Part shown: in pieces, positions 23,785 through 34,439 of the stretch
Layout of the letters: each line of letters opens with the position of its first letter
Numbering within the stretch: the stretch's first letter is position 1
From: Rhizoctonia solani
Taxonomy: Eukaryota > Basidiomycota > Agaricomycetes > Cantharellales > Ceratobasidiaceae
NCBI RefSeq assembly: GCF_016906535.1
Contig: NC_057373.1
Coordinates: 3,162,001 to 3,226,000, forward strand
Length of the DNA stretch: 64,000 nt
Direction of reading: 5' to 3'
Position numbers and translations under genes: made by a program
The notes under the pieces: generated by a model
Seen by the model: the letters and a program-made list of their open reading frames with translations, nothing else
Told to the model about the DNA's origin: nothing
The model's database searches: none

Positions 23785-26108
23785 ATGCTCCTCACCAAAT
23801 TTGTTTGTCGAATACGGCCACCACGACTACAGGCTGTTGCTTTATTGAGACCAGGCTATAGTAACCTTCTCTGCAATATGTCATCTATTCGAGAACTAAG
23901 TTCTCCCATCGGCTCTCCACCTCCAACCAAACGGGCTAAACTCGATGTGACGGAAGAACCCACTGGTGTGCATCACATAGCGGAAGCGCCTGTCGGTGAG
24001 AGCACTCTTTCTCAATAGCATTGTGGCATACTGAAGATTATTTCGTAGAAAAACAGCGTGATGAACACAAATCCAAAAAGCCAAAAAGGTCTCGCGTAAA
24101 ACGCCAGGATATTGAACCATATTCGCATGAAGATGTGTTATGGCACGACGTCAAGGCCGTGCTCGGTTCCGAGGCAGTCGAGACCGCCACCTCACAGGAC
24201 AAAGATTGGGAATCCCCGCTGCCGTTTGGAACAGAGTTAGAACTCACTGTAAGCGGACTCACTTCAACAGGTCAGTGGCAACTCATCCGCATTGATTCAC
24301 TAGTGTGAAACGACGTTGTTTTGCAGGAGATTCCATCTCTGTACACAATTCTCCGGAAGGGCCATGGGCTGTTGTTGTTCCATTTGCATTACCAGGAGAA
24401 AAAATACGGACGAAAATCTATCGCTCCAGCAGACTCCACTCGTTTGGAGATCTACTGGAAGTTGCGGAAGCCAATAGTACTATGCGAGATTCCTCTTTAA
24501 TCCGCTGCAAATACTTTGGGAAGTGTGCTGGCTGCCAACATCAGGTATGCGCGACCGTTAGGTGCTCATGTTGCATTGTCTGAAATATCGGTCTGGGCTA
24601 GATGATACCCTATGCGACACAATTACTTCTTAAAGAGGATATAGTACGCAAAGCGTTCGAAAATTTTTCTGGTTAGTAAATGAAGAACTGATCACCTAGG
24701 AAAAATTACATTTATAAATAGGAATACCTGGTGATTCCATACCCGCTCCTCTGGCTACGATACCATCACCCAAACAATACAATTATCGAACGAAAATAAC
24801 GCCACACTTTGATGCGCCTCCTTCAAACAGGACACGGCGTGGTGGAAAGGCAAAGGTTGCAGGTAAATATATGAGTCCAGGCAAGGTACCTGTTCCAATC
24901 CGATCTATTTTTCGTAGCCAAGAATGCGGACGCCAGTTGGGAACTTCGGATTGGATTTAACCAGATGGGGCGCAGAAATGTACTCGATATTGAGGTAGGC
25001 GAATCGTTGGTTTTGGGCAGGGGATCTAGGACCAAGAGTGTAACCCGTATTACCGTACTTGATACAGGAGTGCCCGATTGCCACCCCGGTTCTGAACACC
25101 GCGCTTGTCCCAGCACGAGAGCAGGTCCGTAGGCAAGTGCATCAAATCCCCTTCACTCCAATTTGACGTAAATGAGATATCTCAGTAATATTCACACGTA
25201 CAAGCGTGGTGCCACGCTGCTTCTACGGGACTCCCTCGAACCACGGTCCTCGCCCTGCGATGATGGCGCTCGAGTCCAGAACGAGGTACCCCTTTCAATA
25301 GCCAAGCATAAGGACGATCAAGGGGCTGAACATATATGCATCACTGATTCGAAAGCAGTAGTGCACGAGCGTGTTGGAGAATTTGAGTTTACCTTCCCGG
25401 CTGGGCAATTTTTTCAAAACAATAATTCGGTGCTAAAACCCTTGACCGACTATGTTCGAGACGCGATCTTGCATCCTATTCCCTTTGAAAAGGAGGGTGC
25501 TGTCGCCAGTCAACCGCCCACGCATCTCGTGGATACGTATTGCGGTAAGTCATACTCGCCACTTGCCACTCGTAAATAGCTGATTCAGGGAATCAGGAAG
25601 TGGCTTGTTCTCAATAACGTTGTCGCCGCATTTTGAAGTAATAGCCGGCATTGAAATATCTGCTGATAGCATTGCTTTTGCGCAACGTAATGCTGAGCTG
25701 AATAACATACCAACTTCAAAATGCACATTCCGTGCTGGGACTGCATCTTCGATATTTGCTAGTGTGGGCAACGGTGAATTTCCTCCTGAACGAACGGCGG
25801 TGGTGATAGACCCCCCACGAAAGGGATGTGATGAGCCCTTCATCGAGCAATTGGTAGCCTTTCTCCCGGCCACGCTGGTATATGTTAGTTGCAATGTACG
25901 TCATGGTTATCCACGCACAGATAAATTGCGTTTCAACTTATAATTTGAATTCCAGGTTCACACTCAGGCTCGAGACGTAGGCTCCATCCTGCGAAAAACG
26001 CAAGGCGCTGCAGTAGGACGCAGGTACCGCATAGAGTCTATCAGAGGATTTGATCTTTTCCCTCAAACTGCCCATGTCGAAAGCGTTGCGGTTTTGCGGC
26101 TTTATTAG
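23785..26108 (+). CDS. TRM2: tRNA (uracil-5-)-methyltransferase, Trm2/TrmA class
   Basis: SAM-dependent enzyme making m5U54 in the tRNA T-loop. After a basic nuclear-type stretch (KSKKPKRSRVKRQD) it has a TRAM-like part (GTELELTVSGL, VVVPFALPGEKI), a Cys cluster CKYFGKCAGCQHQ resembling the Fe-S site of RumA-type enzymes, then FPAGQFFQNNNSVL, the SAM site VDTYCGSGLFSI with IAGIEISADSIAFAQRNA, the motif VVIDPPRKGCDEPF and the catalytic VSCNVHTQARDVGS. It ends VESVAVLRLY at 26108. Two in-frame starts exist: ATG 23785 adds 31 residues that look like a mitochondrial presequence (Arg/Leu-rich, no acidic residue); ATG 23878 gives MSSIRELSSP. Either or both may be used. Introns are short, and one separates SCN from VHTQ. 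Confidence 0.9.
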
Positions 26109-26355
26109 CCTTGTAGTCGTATTTGAAGATACATTGTTGTGTGCAGACTGAAACCAACACTGGAGCCTATTAAGTTCATGTGATTGTATGCGATCCCCCA
26201 AAACGCTAGCTTGCGATTCCTTGAGTTGAATATTTTTAAATCATCAAGTTGAGCAGCCCTTTGGGAGTGGAAAGGTGTGTTCAAGGAATTTCAACACTTG
26301 ACTTGCACAACCTAAAGATAGTATACACAGTTTTATCCTCGATCCAAACTCGAAG

Positions 26356-27622
26356 CTAAATCCCCTGTCCGCCGGTAACTTCGAGCGTGTGTCCACTTAC
26401 GAAGCTGGCCAATGGTGATACTAAGAAAAGAACGGCAGCCGCAGCCTCCTCAGGGGTACCTGGCCGTCCCAGAGGGATACCAGGGACCGGGCCCTCGGGC
26501 TGCTTCCCACCACCTGGAATACCCAATGCAATCTGCTTGCCGTCAACGGTGATTGTGTTGTCACCACCCTTAGCAGCAGTCAGGCGAGTTTGAATATAAC
26601 CAAATGCAACAGTGTTGGCCCTCACGCCAAAGGCGCCCCACTCCTTTGCAATAGTCTTGGTCATTCCCACCACCGCTGACTTGCCAGCAGAGTAATTGAT
26701 TTGTCTGGAATAGAAGCAATTGGTATAATATGGTTGTGCAAATACGGGACGTGGACATACCCGACATTTCCGTGCAGTCCCGATACGCTGCTAACGTTAA
26801 CGATACTTCGGTTAGGGACTGCCTTGGCGGCATCTCCCTTGAGACGCATGTGTGGCGCGGCGGCTCGAATTAGACGGAATGGTGCACGAACGTGAATCTT
26901 CATGATCAAGCTAACGTTATACCATCGGATCAGTGAAATCCATAAGAATTGCACAAAAAACAAAAGCACGACATACTCGAATGATTCGTCGTTCATGGTG
27001 TGAATCATTTTGTCAAACGTGAAACCAGCTACAAAAAAGGTTAGAAGGGCTGAAGTGAGTTGCATATTGATGCCTACCATTGTTCACGATATGGTTAATT
27101 TGACCATACGACCTGAAGAGCGAATACACATGGTCAGAACGGGCGACGTCCGTTGTGTACAGCCAAAATACTAACTTGATCGTAGCATTGACAATCTTTT
27201 CGGGGAAATCCTCGGCGCCAACGTCGCCCGCGACGGCAATTGCATCTCCGCCAGCCTTTTTAATTTCCTCAACAACAGCATTAGCTTTCTTTTCGTCCAG
27301 GCTGTGAATCTGATCAGTTACATGGTCCTAGAACAGATCCGCGCGCGACTCACTCGCTAACAACGATTTTGGCGCCTTCCTTTGCAAACAGCAAGGCTGC
27401 GCTTCGCCCAATGCCCTAGTGAGAGGGTCAGCCCAACCCAAACTATCAACCATGGGATGATCTCAAACCTGAGCAGCACCTAGAGCCCAAAGTAAATAAA
27501 GTAGATCATTCCCATACAATTTAACCCCACTTACCGGTAATAATTGCGACTTCTCCAACCAACAAGCCGCGTGATGCGCTGTTGGTGATGTGTCCGGATA
27601 CCTGAGCAAGTCTCGAGGCCAT
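26356..27622 (-). CDS. Short-chain dehydrogenase/reductase, 3-oxoacyl-ACP reductase-like
   Basis: Classical SDR resembling FabG-type 3-oxoacyl-[ACP] reductases. MASRLAQVSGHIT begins at 27622. The cofactor motif VAIITGAAQGIGRSAALLF is followed by EEIKKAGGDAIAVAGDV, INHIVNNAGFTFD, and the catalytic Ser and Tyr-x3-Lys in NVSSVSGLHGNVG / INYSAGKSAVVGMTK. A C-terminal IPLGRPGTPEEAAAAVLFLVSPLASFVSGHTLEVTGGQG completes the fold. At least seven introns are present. An N-terminal extension before the Rossmann start may be a targeting peptide (mitochondrial FAS or peroxisome), but this is inference; substrate is unknown. It is divergent from the TBCC gene. Confidence 0.88.
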
Positions 27623-27804
27623 TTTGAGTGTGAAGTTTAATCTGAGGGGTGGAGAGTGTGTGTGGGGAGGAGAGTACAACGTCACAGAACTGAGTTGCGT
27701 GTTATAACTTACCGGCTCGGGAGCTAGGGTAAGCCGGTGGACCGATAAATGCGCTTAGCGCTTAAGATCCGGGGCCTTCGTGATTTCGTCATTTGGACCA
27801 GATT

Positions 27805-29067
27805 ATGAATGACCATTTCGACTATACCGAATTCATAACTACTTTTAAAGCTCAGGCTCAAGGTAAAGCCGCGAGTCACCAGTGGCGATTACGAGACTCA
27901 GACGTGTTTTTGATAGAACTTGAAGATGCGCTACCAAAGAGCAATGCTCCAGACGCGAAAACAATTGACCAGTTCTCTTCTGACATTGGGAAACTTCGCT
28001 TAAAGGTAACTGAAGCAATGGCTTCCGGACGTTTACCTGCATACGATCAAAGGCTTTGTGAAGAGGCAAGTCAAATCGTCACTCGTGCTTTCATTTACTT
28101 TACAACAAATATCAGCGCGTAGCTTCGCTGGAAGGTTCACTGGCCAAACTCAGGGCAAACGCGAAGCCCAAATCCAAGTTTTCGTTCAAATCGTCCGTCA
28201 ACGCCAAGCCGGCATCGCAAGCTTTAAACAATGGTGGCACACCCACCTCTCCTGGAGCTAGTTTGGTCCCGAAGCGGCCCTCGACTGCGGCCGCTACGGC
28301 CAAGATTAGCATAAACAACCATGATCACAAGTCATTGACATTTACCGATGCCGAAGGGTTGGATTTATCAAGTTTAAGCTCAGCACAGAGCGTTGTCGTT
28401 ACCATTGGAGGGCTTTCGAATTGTTTTGTTGATCTTGCTAGGTGGGTTCACCGTACAGCCCAGGTTACCTCGGACTCACATGAACATCATAGCGGAACAC
28501 CGCCGATTGTTAATGCGTTGCACGTCCAGGGCTTAAAGCGCACTGTGCTCTACGCCGGAAAGATCCAGGGGAGTGTACTGCTTCACGATTGTATTGAATG
28601 CACCATCATTGTATCAACACATCAGGTGAAATTTCAGTCTCGATGCATATCACATTCGTATATTAATCGAGCAAATTTAGTTCCGGATGCATACCTCCAA
28701 TGCAACAAATGTATTTCTTGAGGTATTATCTAACCCGGTAATCGAGAAATGCAATGACATACGATTTGGGACCTATCCACCAAGTGACGGCACGGTTGCC
28801 ACGATGGAGCCGTCAAGGCCAGGCATGGTGAGATCTACTCCTCCGCCAATAGCTCCTTTCTCACGCTAGTGTGTCTCGTAGTCAGGGGATAGTTTGCCTT
28901 ATGTCGTGCAGGACTTTGACTGGATGGGCGCCACACCATCACCCCACTGGTCCACAATTGGTTCAGCTACCTTTCATCTGCCCATCACCGCATCTGATGG
29001 CACCTTTGATTCTTTACTCGGTAAACTTCTGCCGCAGATCGCTTCAAGTAATACTTGTGCTTTATGA
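27805..29067 (+). CDS. Tubulin-binding cofactor C
   Basis: Cofactor C activates GTP hydrolysis on beta-tubulin in the cofactor complex that assembles the alpha/beta dimer in the cytosol. The N-terminal helical part (MNDHFDYTEFITTFKAQAQ, ASLEGSLAKLRANAK) is followed by the TBCC beta-helix: LHVQGLKRTVLYAGKIQGSVLLHDCIECTIIVSTHQFRMH, where QFRMH holds the family's arginine finger, then TNVFLEVLSNPVIEKC, IRFGTYPP, DFDWMGATPSPHWS and a C-terminus ...LLPQIASSNTCAL. Intron 28066-28115 has a GC donor (gcaagt) and a normal cag acceptor; without it the frame is lost. The start is ATG 27805. Confidence 0.88.
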
Positions 29068-29268
29068 ACGCCTATGTGCTTGGAGGCTAGAGCCAGATTA
29101 TAATCAAGCAATGTTGCTATAATAGTACTAGTGACAGTGGACTTTATTTTACAAACGAGAGTTTGAATGTGATAGCACAATATGAATAACAACAGACACA
29201 TGAGATTCCGACTAACAGCCGCTGTTAGCCCGTAAAACTCTGCAAGGCGGTCCAAACGCCACGAACAT

Positions 29269-30359
29269 TCAGGCATACTATGAACATTGGTTAGTAAACG
29301 GCAGAGCTCGTCTGTAACGCTATACTCACTCTGGTAAAAGTTCCCCGAGTCAAGAAGGTCTCTTTAGATCCCTTTCCATCAACTCCGCCTTTGCCTTGAT
29401 ACAAGCTCTGCACGGCGTTGCTCATCGTCGCTTTCCGGGCCTTTTCAGCGGCTGCCAGCTCATTCGCTATCGCACGCGTGATACCCATGGAAGCATTGAT
29501 CGATCCAGCCTCCGTCTTGGTCTTTTTCGACTTTTCCTTGGTCTCGTCAGTCTCGCCATCCGCCACAGGCGCTGCTTTGCGCTTTTTCATCGCTTTGGTG
29601 GGAGCAAATTCAAGCATCTTCTGGGCCTCTTCCGGTTCGGGGTTGATCGTTCGAATATCTCCGCCAACAGCCGCGCTCTTGTTCGTAAACTTCTTCCCAC
29701 ATTGTGGGCAGGGTTCTTTCTCGGTCGCCCCCTCGGTCTTTTCCTTGTCCTCTGAAGGTTTAGAGACTGCTTTGAGGCCGGCCGTACTGAAGACGCATCC
29801 ACACGGGGCGAGGTACGAAAAGGGAAGCGAGCCTGACATTTCTTTTAGGGTTAATGGACAGACAAAGGCAGATTTGGGTTTGTCTGATTCCTGGGTAGCC
29901 GACGCCGCCGGGTTGGGCGTGAGTTTGAGTTGCTTGACATCCTAAAGACAGCCACATCCTAGTTTAGTCGTCATAGAGTAACAAAGAGGAGACACACACT
30001 TTTAGCGACTTTACATGGCCGCAGATCTCCTCACCGTCACCATAAGACGTCCTGTCCAGCAGGAACTCGATCATCGCATCCTTGTTGTACAGCTTTCCGA
30101 GTACGCATGACACGATGGGTTCTTGGAGCGGGCGCTACATTCAATAGATTAAAAGCAATACAAAGCGTAACAAATATTTAATTTACCTTTGAAAGGGCAC
30201 AAAAGAACCAAGCGGCGAGTATCAGGTTATTCTTGTCTGCTTGCTCCGCCTTGGCTTTTGTGCGAACCAAGTCGCGACGGTCAGGGATACTGAGCCAAAG
30301 TAAGTAGAGCGCCGCCAGCGCAAATGCAGTGCGACGCACCTTCCTCCATCATTACCCAT
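29269..30359 (-). CDS. Replication termination factor 2-like protein Rtf2
   Basis: Rtf2 homologue; in fission yeast Rtf2 acts at site-specific fork barriers, and orthologues influence replisome composition and splicing. MGNDGGSIPDRRDLVRTKAKAEQADK starts at 30359, followed by ALSKRPLQEPIVSCVLGKLYNKDAMIEFLLD (U-box/RING-like), LTLKEMSGSLPFSYLAPCGCVFS, and the CPQCGKKF pair. A basic Lys-rich segment with KKRKAAP and KKTKTE follows, then LYQGKGGVDGKGSKETFLTRGTFTRYA. The final YA is recovered by splicing out a gtgagt...catag intron; reading through would give an unusual tail ending at 29291. It is divergent from the F-box gene. Confidence 0.88.
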
Positions 30360-30594
30360 GGTTAGTTTTGCGGACTTGTTGGTGTGGCGGCTGGTGGTGG
30401 TCAAGCGAAAGATCTGGAGCCACCTGGGGCGGCACGCTTAGTCACATCCAATTTGAGCATAAGCGAGCGCCTATTGGCTGGCCCAATGTGTGATGTCAGC
30501 GCCGATCATTAGAGTAAAGTACATAAAGTTGTGATCACTAAGACGCAGCCTCTAGTTTCCACCACATCTCCCAGATCCCATTTGTATCCTAGAC

Positions 30595-31680
30595 ATGTCG
30601 TCTAGCTCATTACTTCAAGGCGTATTGAGGCCTACTGTCGAGGCCGCTGCTGCCAAAGCCAGCGCATCAAACCCTGCGAGCCCTACGAAACCCAAGTCAC
30701 CTGTGGAGCAAAATTACAGCGATGCAGACAGTCGACGGGGCGTTCAGGTCGACCATCTGGCAGCAATGATGGGCCGCATAGAAATCAAGCGCCCAAAGAC
30801 TCCTGATCAGCAGAACGATAGCGAAGATGAACTGATTGGAGTTGTAAGTCGCCCGCCACCACTGCCCATTGTCTGAAATGCTCATTAAAATTTGTCCCTT
30901 GAAGCAAACACTACCGAACACTCCTGGCGTACTCTCTCGACCTTCATCGAGGCCCGGATCGAGAGCCGCATCTCCCAGTCGGCTAGGTAAGTGATTCGTT
31001 GCAAGGGGCATAGGCCCATCTTATCTCTGTTCGGTCATCAGGAGCCTCTGGGCGAAAACTACGTGGGCCACTTATGCTAGGCGGCGCTGTTCGTCACACG
31101 GACCCGATCCGAGCATTCCCAACCGAAGTCGGTCAGAAGATATTTAGCCAGCTTGGCATCCATGACCTGGCCAAGTGCGCCAGGGTATGTGGTCGATGGA
31201 AGAGGAGCCAAACATTAAACTATGGTAAGTGATAGTCGGTTTATAATATGGGTCGTATTAACGCCTTCCAGTATGGTTCCAACACTACCGAAAGGACAAC
31301 TTCCAGGATGAGCACTTGCCTGCAGGCAAGTGGACAAGGCGAGAATCCAAGCAAGATTGGGTGAGTTAGGGTGTTGCGCATTTCCAAACCAAGGTCTAAT
31401 ACCGTTTTAGCGCGTTACGTACCTAAGAATTCAGAGGACATCAGACTACAACGGCCCGCGAGTAGCCGCTGATGCAGACGCCCTCGGCTCGGGCTATGTA
31501 ACTCCAAAGGAGATGAGGGAGGCACAATGGGCCAGCGAGGCCAGCGCTGCTAATCTCAAACCCAGCAGAGTAGAGGCTAGGGCGATGTATAAAGATCTAG
31601 GCGGCCGAAAGTTCAAAGGCAAGAACAAATTCGGAAGCGAAACTAGAGATCGTGGAGGCTGGGGCGACGGCGGCGATTAA
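30595..31680 (+). CDS. F-box protein
   Basis: Probable SCF ubiquitin ligase substrate adaptor. A disordered Ala/Ser/Pro-rich N-terminus (MSSSSLLQGVLRPTVEAA...) with MMGRIEIKRPKTP leads to an F-box (IRAFPTEVGQKIFSQLGIHDLAKCARVCGRWKRSQ), then YVWFQHYRKDNFQDEHLPAGKWTRRESKQDW and a short basic Gly-rich tail KFKGKNKFGSETRDRGGWGDGGD. The arrangement recalls small fungal F-box proteins of about 260 residues with one F-box and no repeat domain. Four introns of normal type are seen. The substrate is unknown. Confidence 0.8.
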
Positions 31681-31817
31681 ATCGGTCCTTTTTCGAGACT
31701 TAATAGAGCGAAAACTGTCTATACAGCTGTGAAATATTAATCAACCCTATAATACATACATGTTGTGAATCACGGCAGATCCAAAATGTGAACTTGCCAG
31801 CCTGATATGAAGCGAGG

Positions 31818-32440
31818 TTACTGCGAAGGATCTTGCAGAACAATCAGGATATATCTCTCATCTATTTACGGTGGTTAGCATGAGCCCAAATAAAACGTTT
31901 GTCTACATACCTGGGGATATCATTAATTCGTGTTTCTTGGTTCGCATTCTCAAAAACTTGAGTTCATCCTATACGCGAGGTTAATACGATAGGCAGTCTA
32001 TTACGAATATACTCGCCCCCTCATCACCGACTTCCTCGATATTCGTACGACAACAATCAACAATTTTTTTGACGGCTGCAGCATACTTTCGGCCCTGTTC
32101 TCCTTCAAACGCTACACCACTATAGCGAATGATTGCTCCTGGTATCTGTTGTGAGGCCGGCCCTGCCGCCACGTCGTTTTTGTATCACATACCTTGACGC
32201 GCAAGAACCAAAACTCCTCGTACATTCCTATGTCCACTCAGACGCGAAAGTGTATACTCGATTTCGGGGGGCACATTGGAGGGTGTCGTAGTAGAGGTCG
32301 CAACAGGACCCGGGGCGCCATTTGTAGCGGGTGCCACCCCATTCACTTGGGGAGTTGGAGGAGCTGTAGATGTACCTATCGAAGGCTTCAATTAGGTCTT
32401 AGACGTGTGTATTATTTGCTTCTGATATTATACGAACCAT
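31818..32440 (-). CDS. Dynein light chain, roadblock/LC7 type
   Basis: Roadblock-family light chain, a dimeric cargo/regulatory subunit of cytoplasmic dynein. After an Ala/Pro/Thr-rich leader come EIEYTLSRLSGHRNVRGVLVLARQ, GAIIRYSGVAF, RKYAAAVKKIVDCCRTNI, DELKFLRMRTKKHELMISP and DERYILIVLQDPSQ, the canonical closing strands. The first coding exon appears to be the ATG alone (32438-32440), spliced across 32386-32437 to PSIGTSTAP. The intron after RQ is best modelled as 54 nt ending ataccag. The leader makes it longer than the usual 95-100 residues. The start model is the weakest part. Confidence 0.8.
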
Positions 32441-32545
32441 GGCGAGGCTATTGTCGGCGCGTGGTGGGTGGTGTATGCTTGTCGAGTAGCACGTGATTCA
32501 GGGGGTGCGCGTTTTCCATCTCGGATCTTGTCTATTCGACCGACC

Positions 32546-32914
32546 ATGTCACTGGCGCAGCGGTATCATAAAGTGATACTGACCGTCGCAGCCATTGTAG
32601 TTATCCCATGTGCGTATAATTTTATTTATGCTGGAGCACTCACCTATCGTACCAAGCCGCTATCTATGGCGGTGTGGTTCTCCGTGACAGAATCAGTGCT
32701 CCGACCGATTATGCCCAAAGCCTAGCTGCTGTCCATACAGTGCCGGCATCTGTCTCTAATGACCGTCGTAAATTGTGAGTATATATTCAAATTGTCATAC
32801 AATTACTGAAACAATCAAATTCATAGGATTCAAGACGAGTTACAACAGCTCTTGGCCGAAAGAGAGGAGGTACAACATAAAATCGATGAGGTTAAGGCTA
32901 GAATGGCAAAGTAA
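32546..32914 (+). CDS. Small single-pass membrane protein with C-terminal coiled coil
   Basis: Three-exon gene for about 89 residues: MSLAQRYHKVILTVAAIVVIP, SAIYGGVVLRDRISAPTDYAQSLAAV, SVSNDRRKL and IQDELQQLLAEREEVQHKIDEVKARMAK. One N-terminal membrane helix is followed by a charged heptad-like helix. Intron 32610-32656 uses an AAG acceptor; other acceptors shift the frame into stops. The layout suggests a small mitochondrial inner-membrane or assembly protein, but I do not recognise it. It diverges from the roadblock gene. Confidence 0.6.
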
Positions 32915-33035
32915 CTATCTAGCTAAAGTGGCTCCGGGTCCCGCGAAAATTCACCGAACTACTGAACATTATGCGCCCCACTTGTTCATGGACTTGAGAT
33001 TAGCAATATAATTTTTCAACACAATGTCTAAACAA

Positions 33036-34301
33036 CTAGGCGGTAGTGTATTTTCTGTATCGCTTTCCAGTATCATCCAAATATGGCTCTGGCTTTGGGA
33101 TTCCCCCGAACTTGGGCTCAGGTTGACCTAAAATATACAAGCTTAATGCGCTGTGCTGGCATACAACAAGGCACTTACCGAGAAATTTCTTGTACACAGA
33201 CCCAACAGTCTCATCCCACGTCTCACGGAACATATGAATGCCACCCCCAACAGCAAAGTCGTATTCTTTGTACGCTTTGCGCACGTCAAAGTTCTCCCGA
33301 GGCAATTCAGACATGTTGACCGAAAGCTCCGAACTCTGGGGAAGGAGAAGCGTAGTGTATCTATGGTAGGGCGTTCCACGCTGAGGGTGGGGAGGAATAT
33401 ACGGAAGTGACGTTTCTGAAGTCTCCGGAGCTATAGTGAGTGAAATTTGCGTCTTGGTTGCGGAGAGTGAGATATTGGGTCTAGACGAGTTAGGACTGGC
33501 GCATGGGAAATCGGAACCGACTTACTGAAATGCATGAAGATAAGTTGTGAAGCTTTTCGTAGATGGATCGGGCACATCTGCAGTTGTGTTAGATCAATGG
33601 ACGGAGATCAAAGATGTTTTCATTACCAGGGTCGATTATCAACAATGTGTATAATCTTTCCTCCGAGTGGTACGGCTGCGCCGTAATACTCGGCGCCGCC
33701 ATGGTGGAATGCACGGGCAGGAAGACACCAGGTGTGACGTCCGTTTCCTCCCCAAATGAAATACGTAGATCAACGGTCGGATGAAAGACAGCCAATAGAT
33801 CGGGAATAACTTTCATTTGGTGAACTCGCTCCATCTAAGGGCAAGTAAGATTCATTTCCAACAGCTAGACTTTCGACACACCAGCAAATCAAGAGGGCCG
33901 GTTTGTCTCCATTTTTGTTCTAATAGGTGACGATATATTGGCTGGGCGAGATCATCTGGGAGCCATTGGTAAATAAACTCCGGTGCCACAGTCTTTGGCT
34001 CACATTTCCCCTGAGCGAAGTTCCATCGTACTTCTGGCAAATTTATTTGGCTCAATATCTCTAACCTCGCCTTGTTTGCAGGATCTGTTTCTTTTTCCAG
34101 TAACAATTTCTTCTCAGCGCTGTCCTTTTCCAACAACTCGAGTGCAAGATCATAGACCGGAAGCTTTCCTGGAGGAAGGGGTCGCTGGTATGCTACATTT
34201 GACATGCATCGTGACTAACAAAGTTTAGTGGTGGTATTTAAGAGAATGATAGAGCTTACTATGGTTGGTATTCTCGCTGATCTCCTCCAAATTGCCTGCA
34301 T
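33036..34301 (-). CDS. Mitochondrial large ribosomal subunit protein mL38 (MRPL35), PEBP-like
   Basis: PEBP-fold protein of the mitochondrial large ribosomal subunit. ATG 34299-34301 gives MQAIWRRSARIPTISRCM, an Arg-rich targeting sequence, joined to SNVAYQRPLPPGKLPVYDLALELLEKD. Next come EVRWNFAQGKCEP, MERVHQMKVIPDLLAVFHPTVDLRISFG, the PEBP core LYTLLIIDPDVPDPSTKSFTTYLH, GTPYHRYTTLLLPQ and the closing NFDVRKAYKEYDFAVGGGIHMFRETWDE and PEPKFGGIPKPEPYLDDTGKRYRKY. At least five introns occur. A longer first frame upstream was rejected because it needs the wrong phase at the first splice. Confidence 0.87.
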
Positions 34302-34439
34302 GCTGGTCAGAATTTGAATCCAGCAGCTCGCGCGACGTCACGTGACAATTGGAATTGAAACTTTGCGACCTTAAATGTGACTCGGGTCTTCTTGAGCTTC
34401 TTCCTTCCAAGTCACTCAACACTTTACCCTTGCTCTAAT

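Noticed and set aside
29396..29945. Plus-strand frames antisense to Rtf2
   Set aside because: Mirror frames of the Lys/Ala/Glu-rich Rtf2 coding exon.
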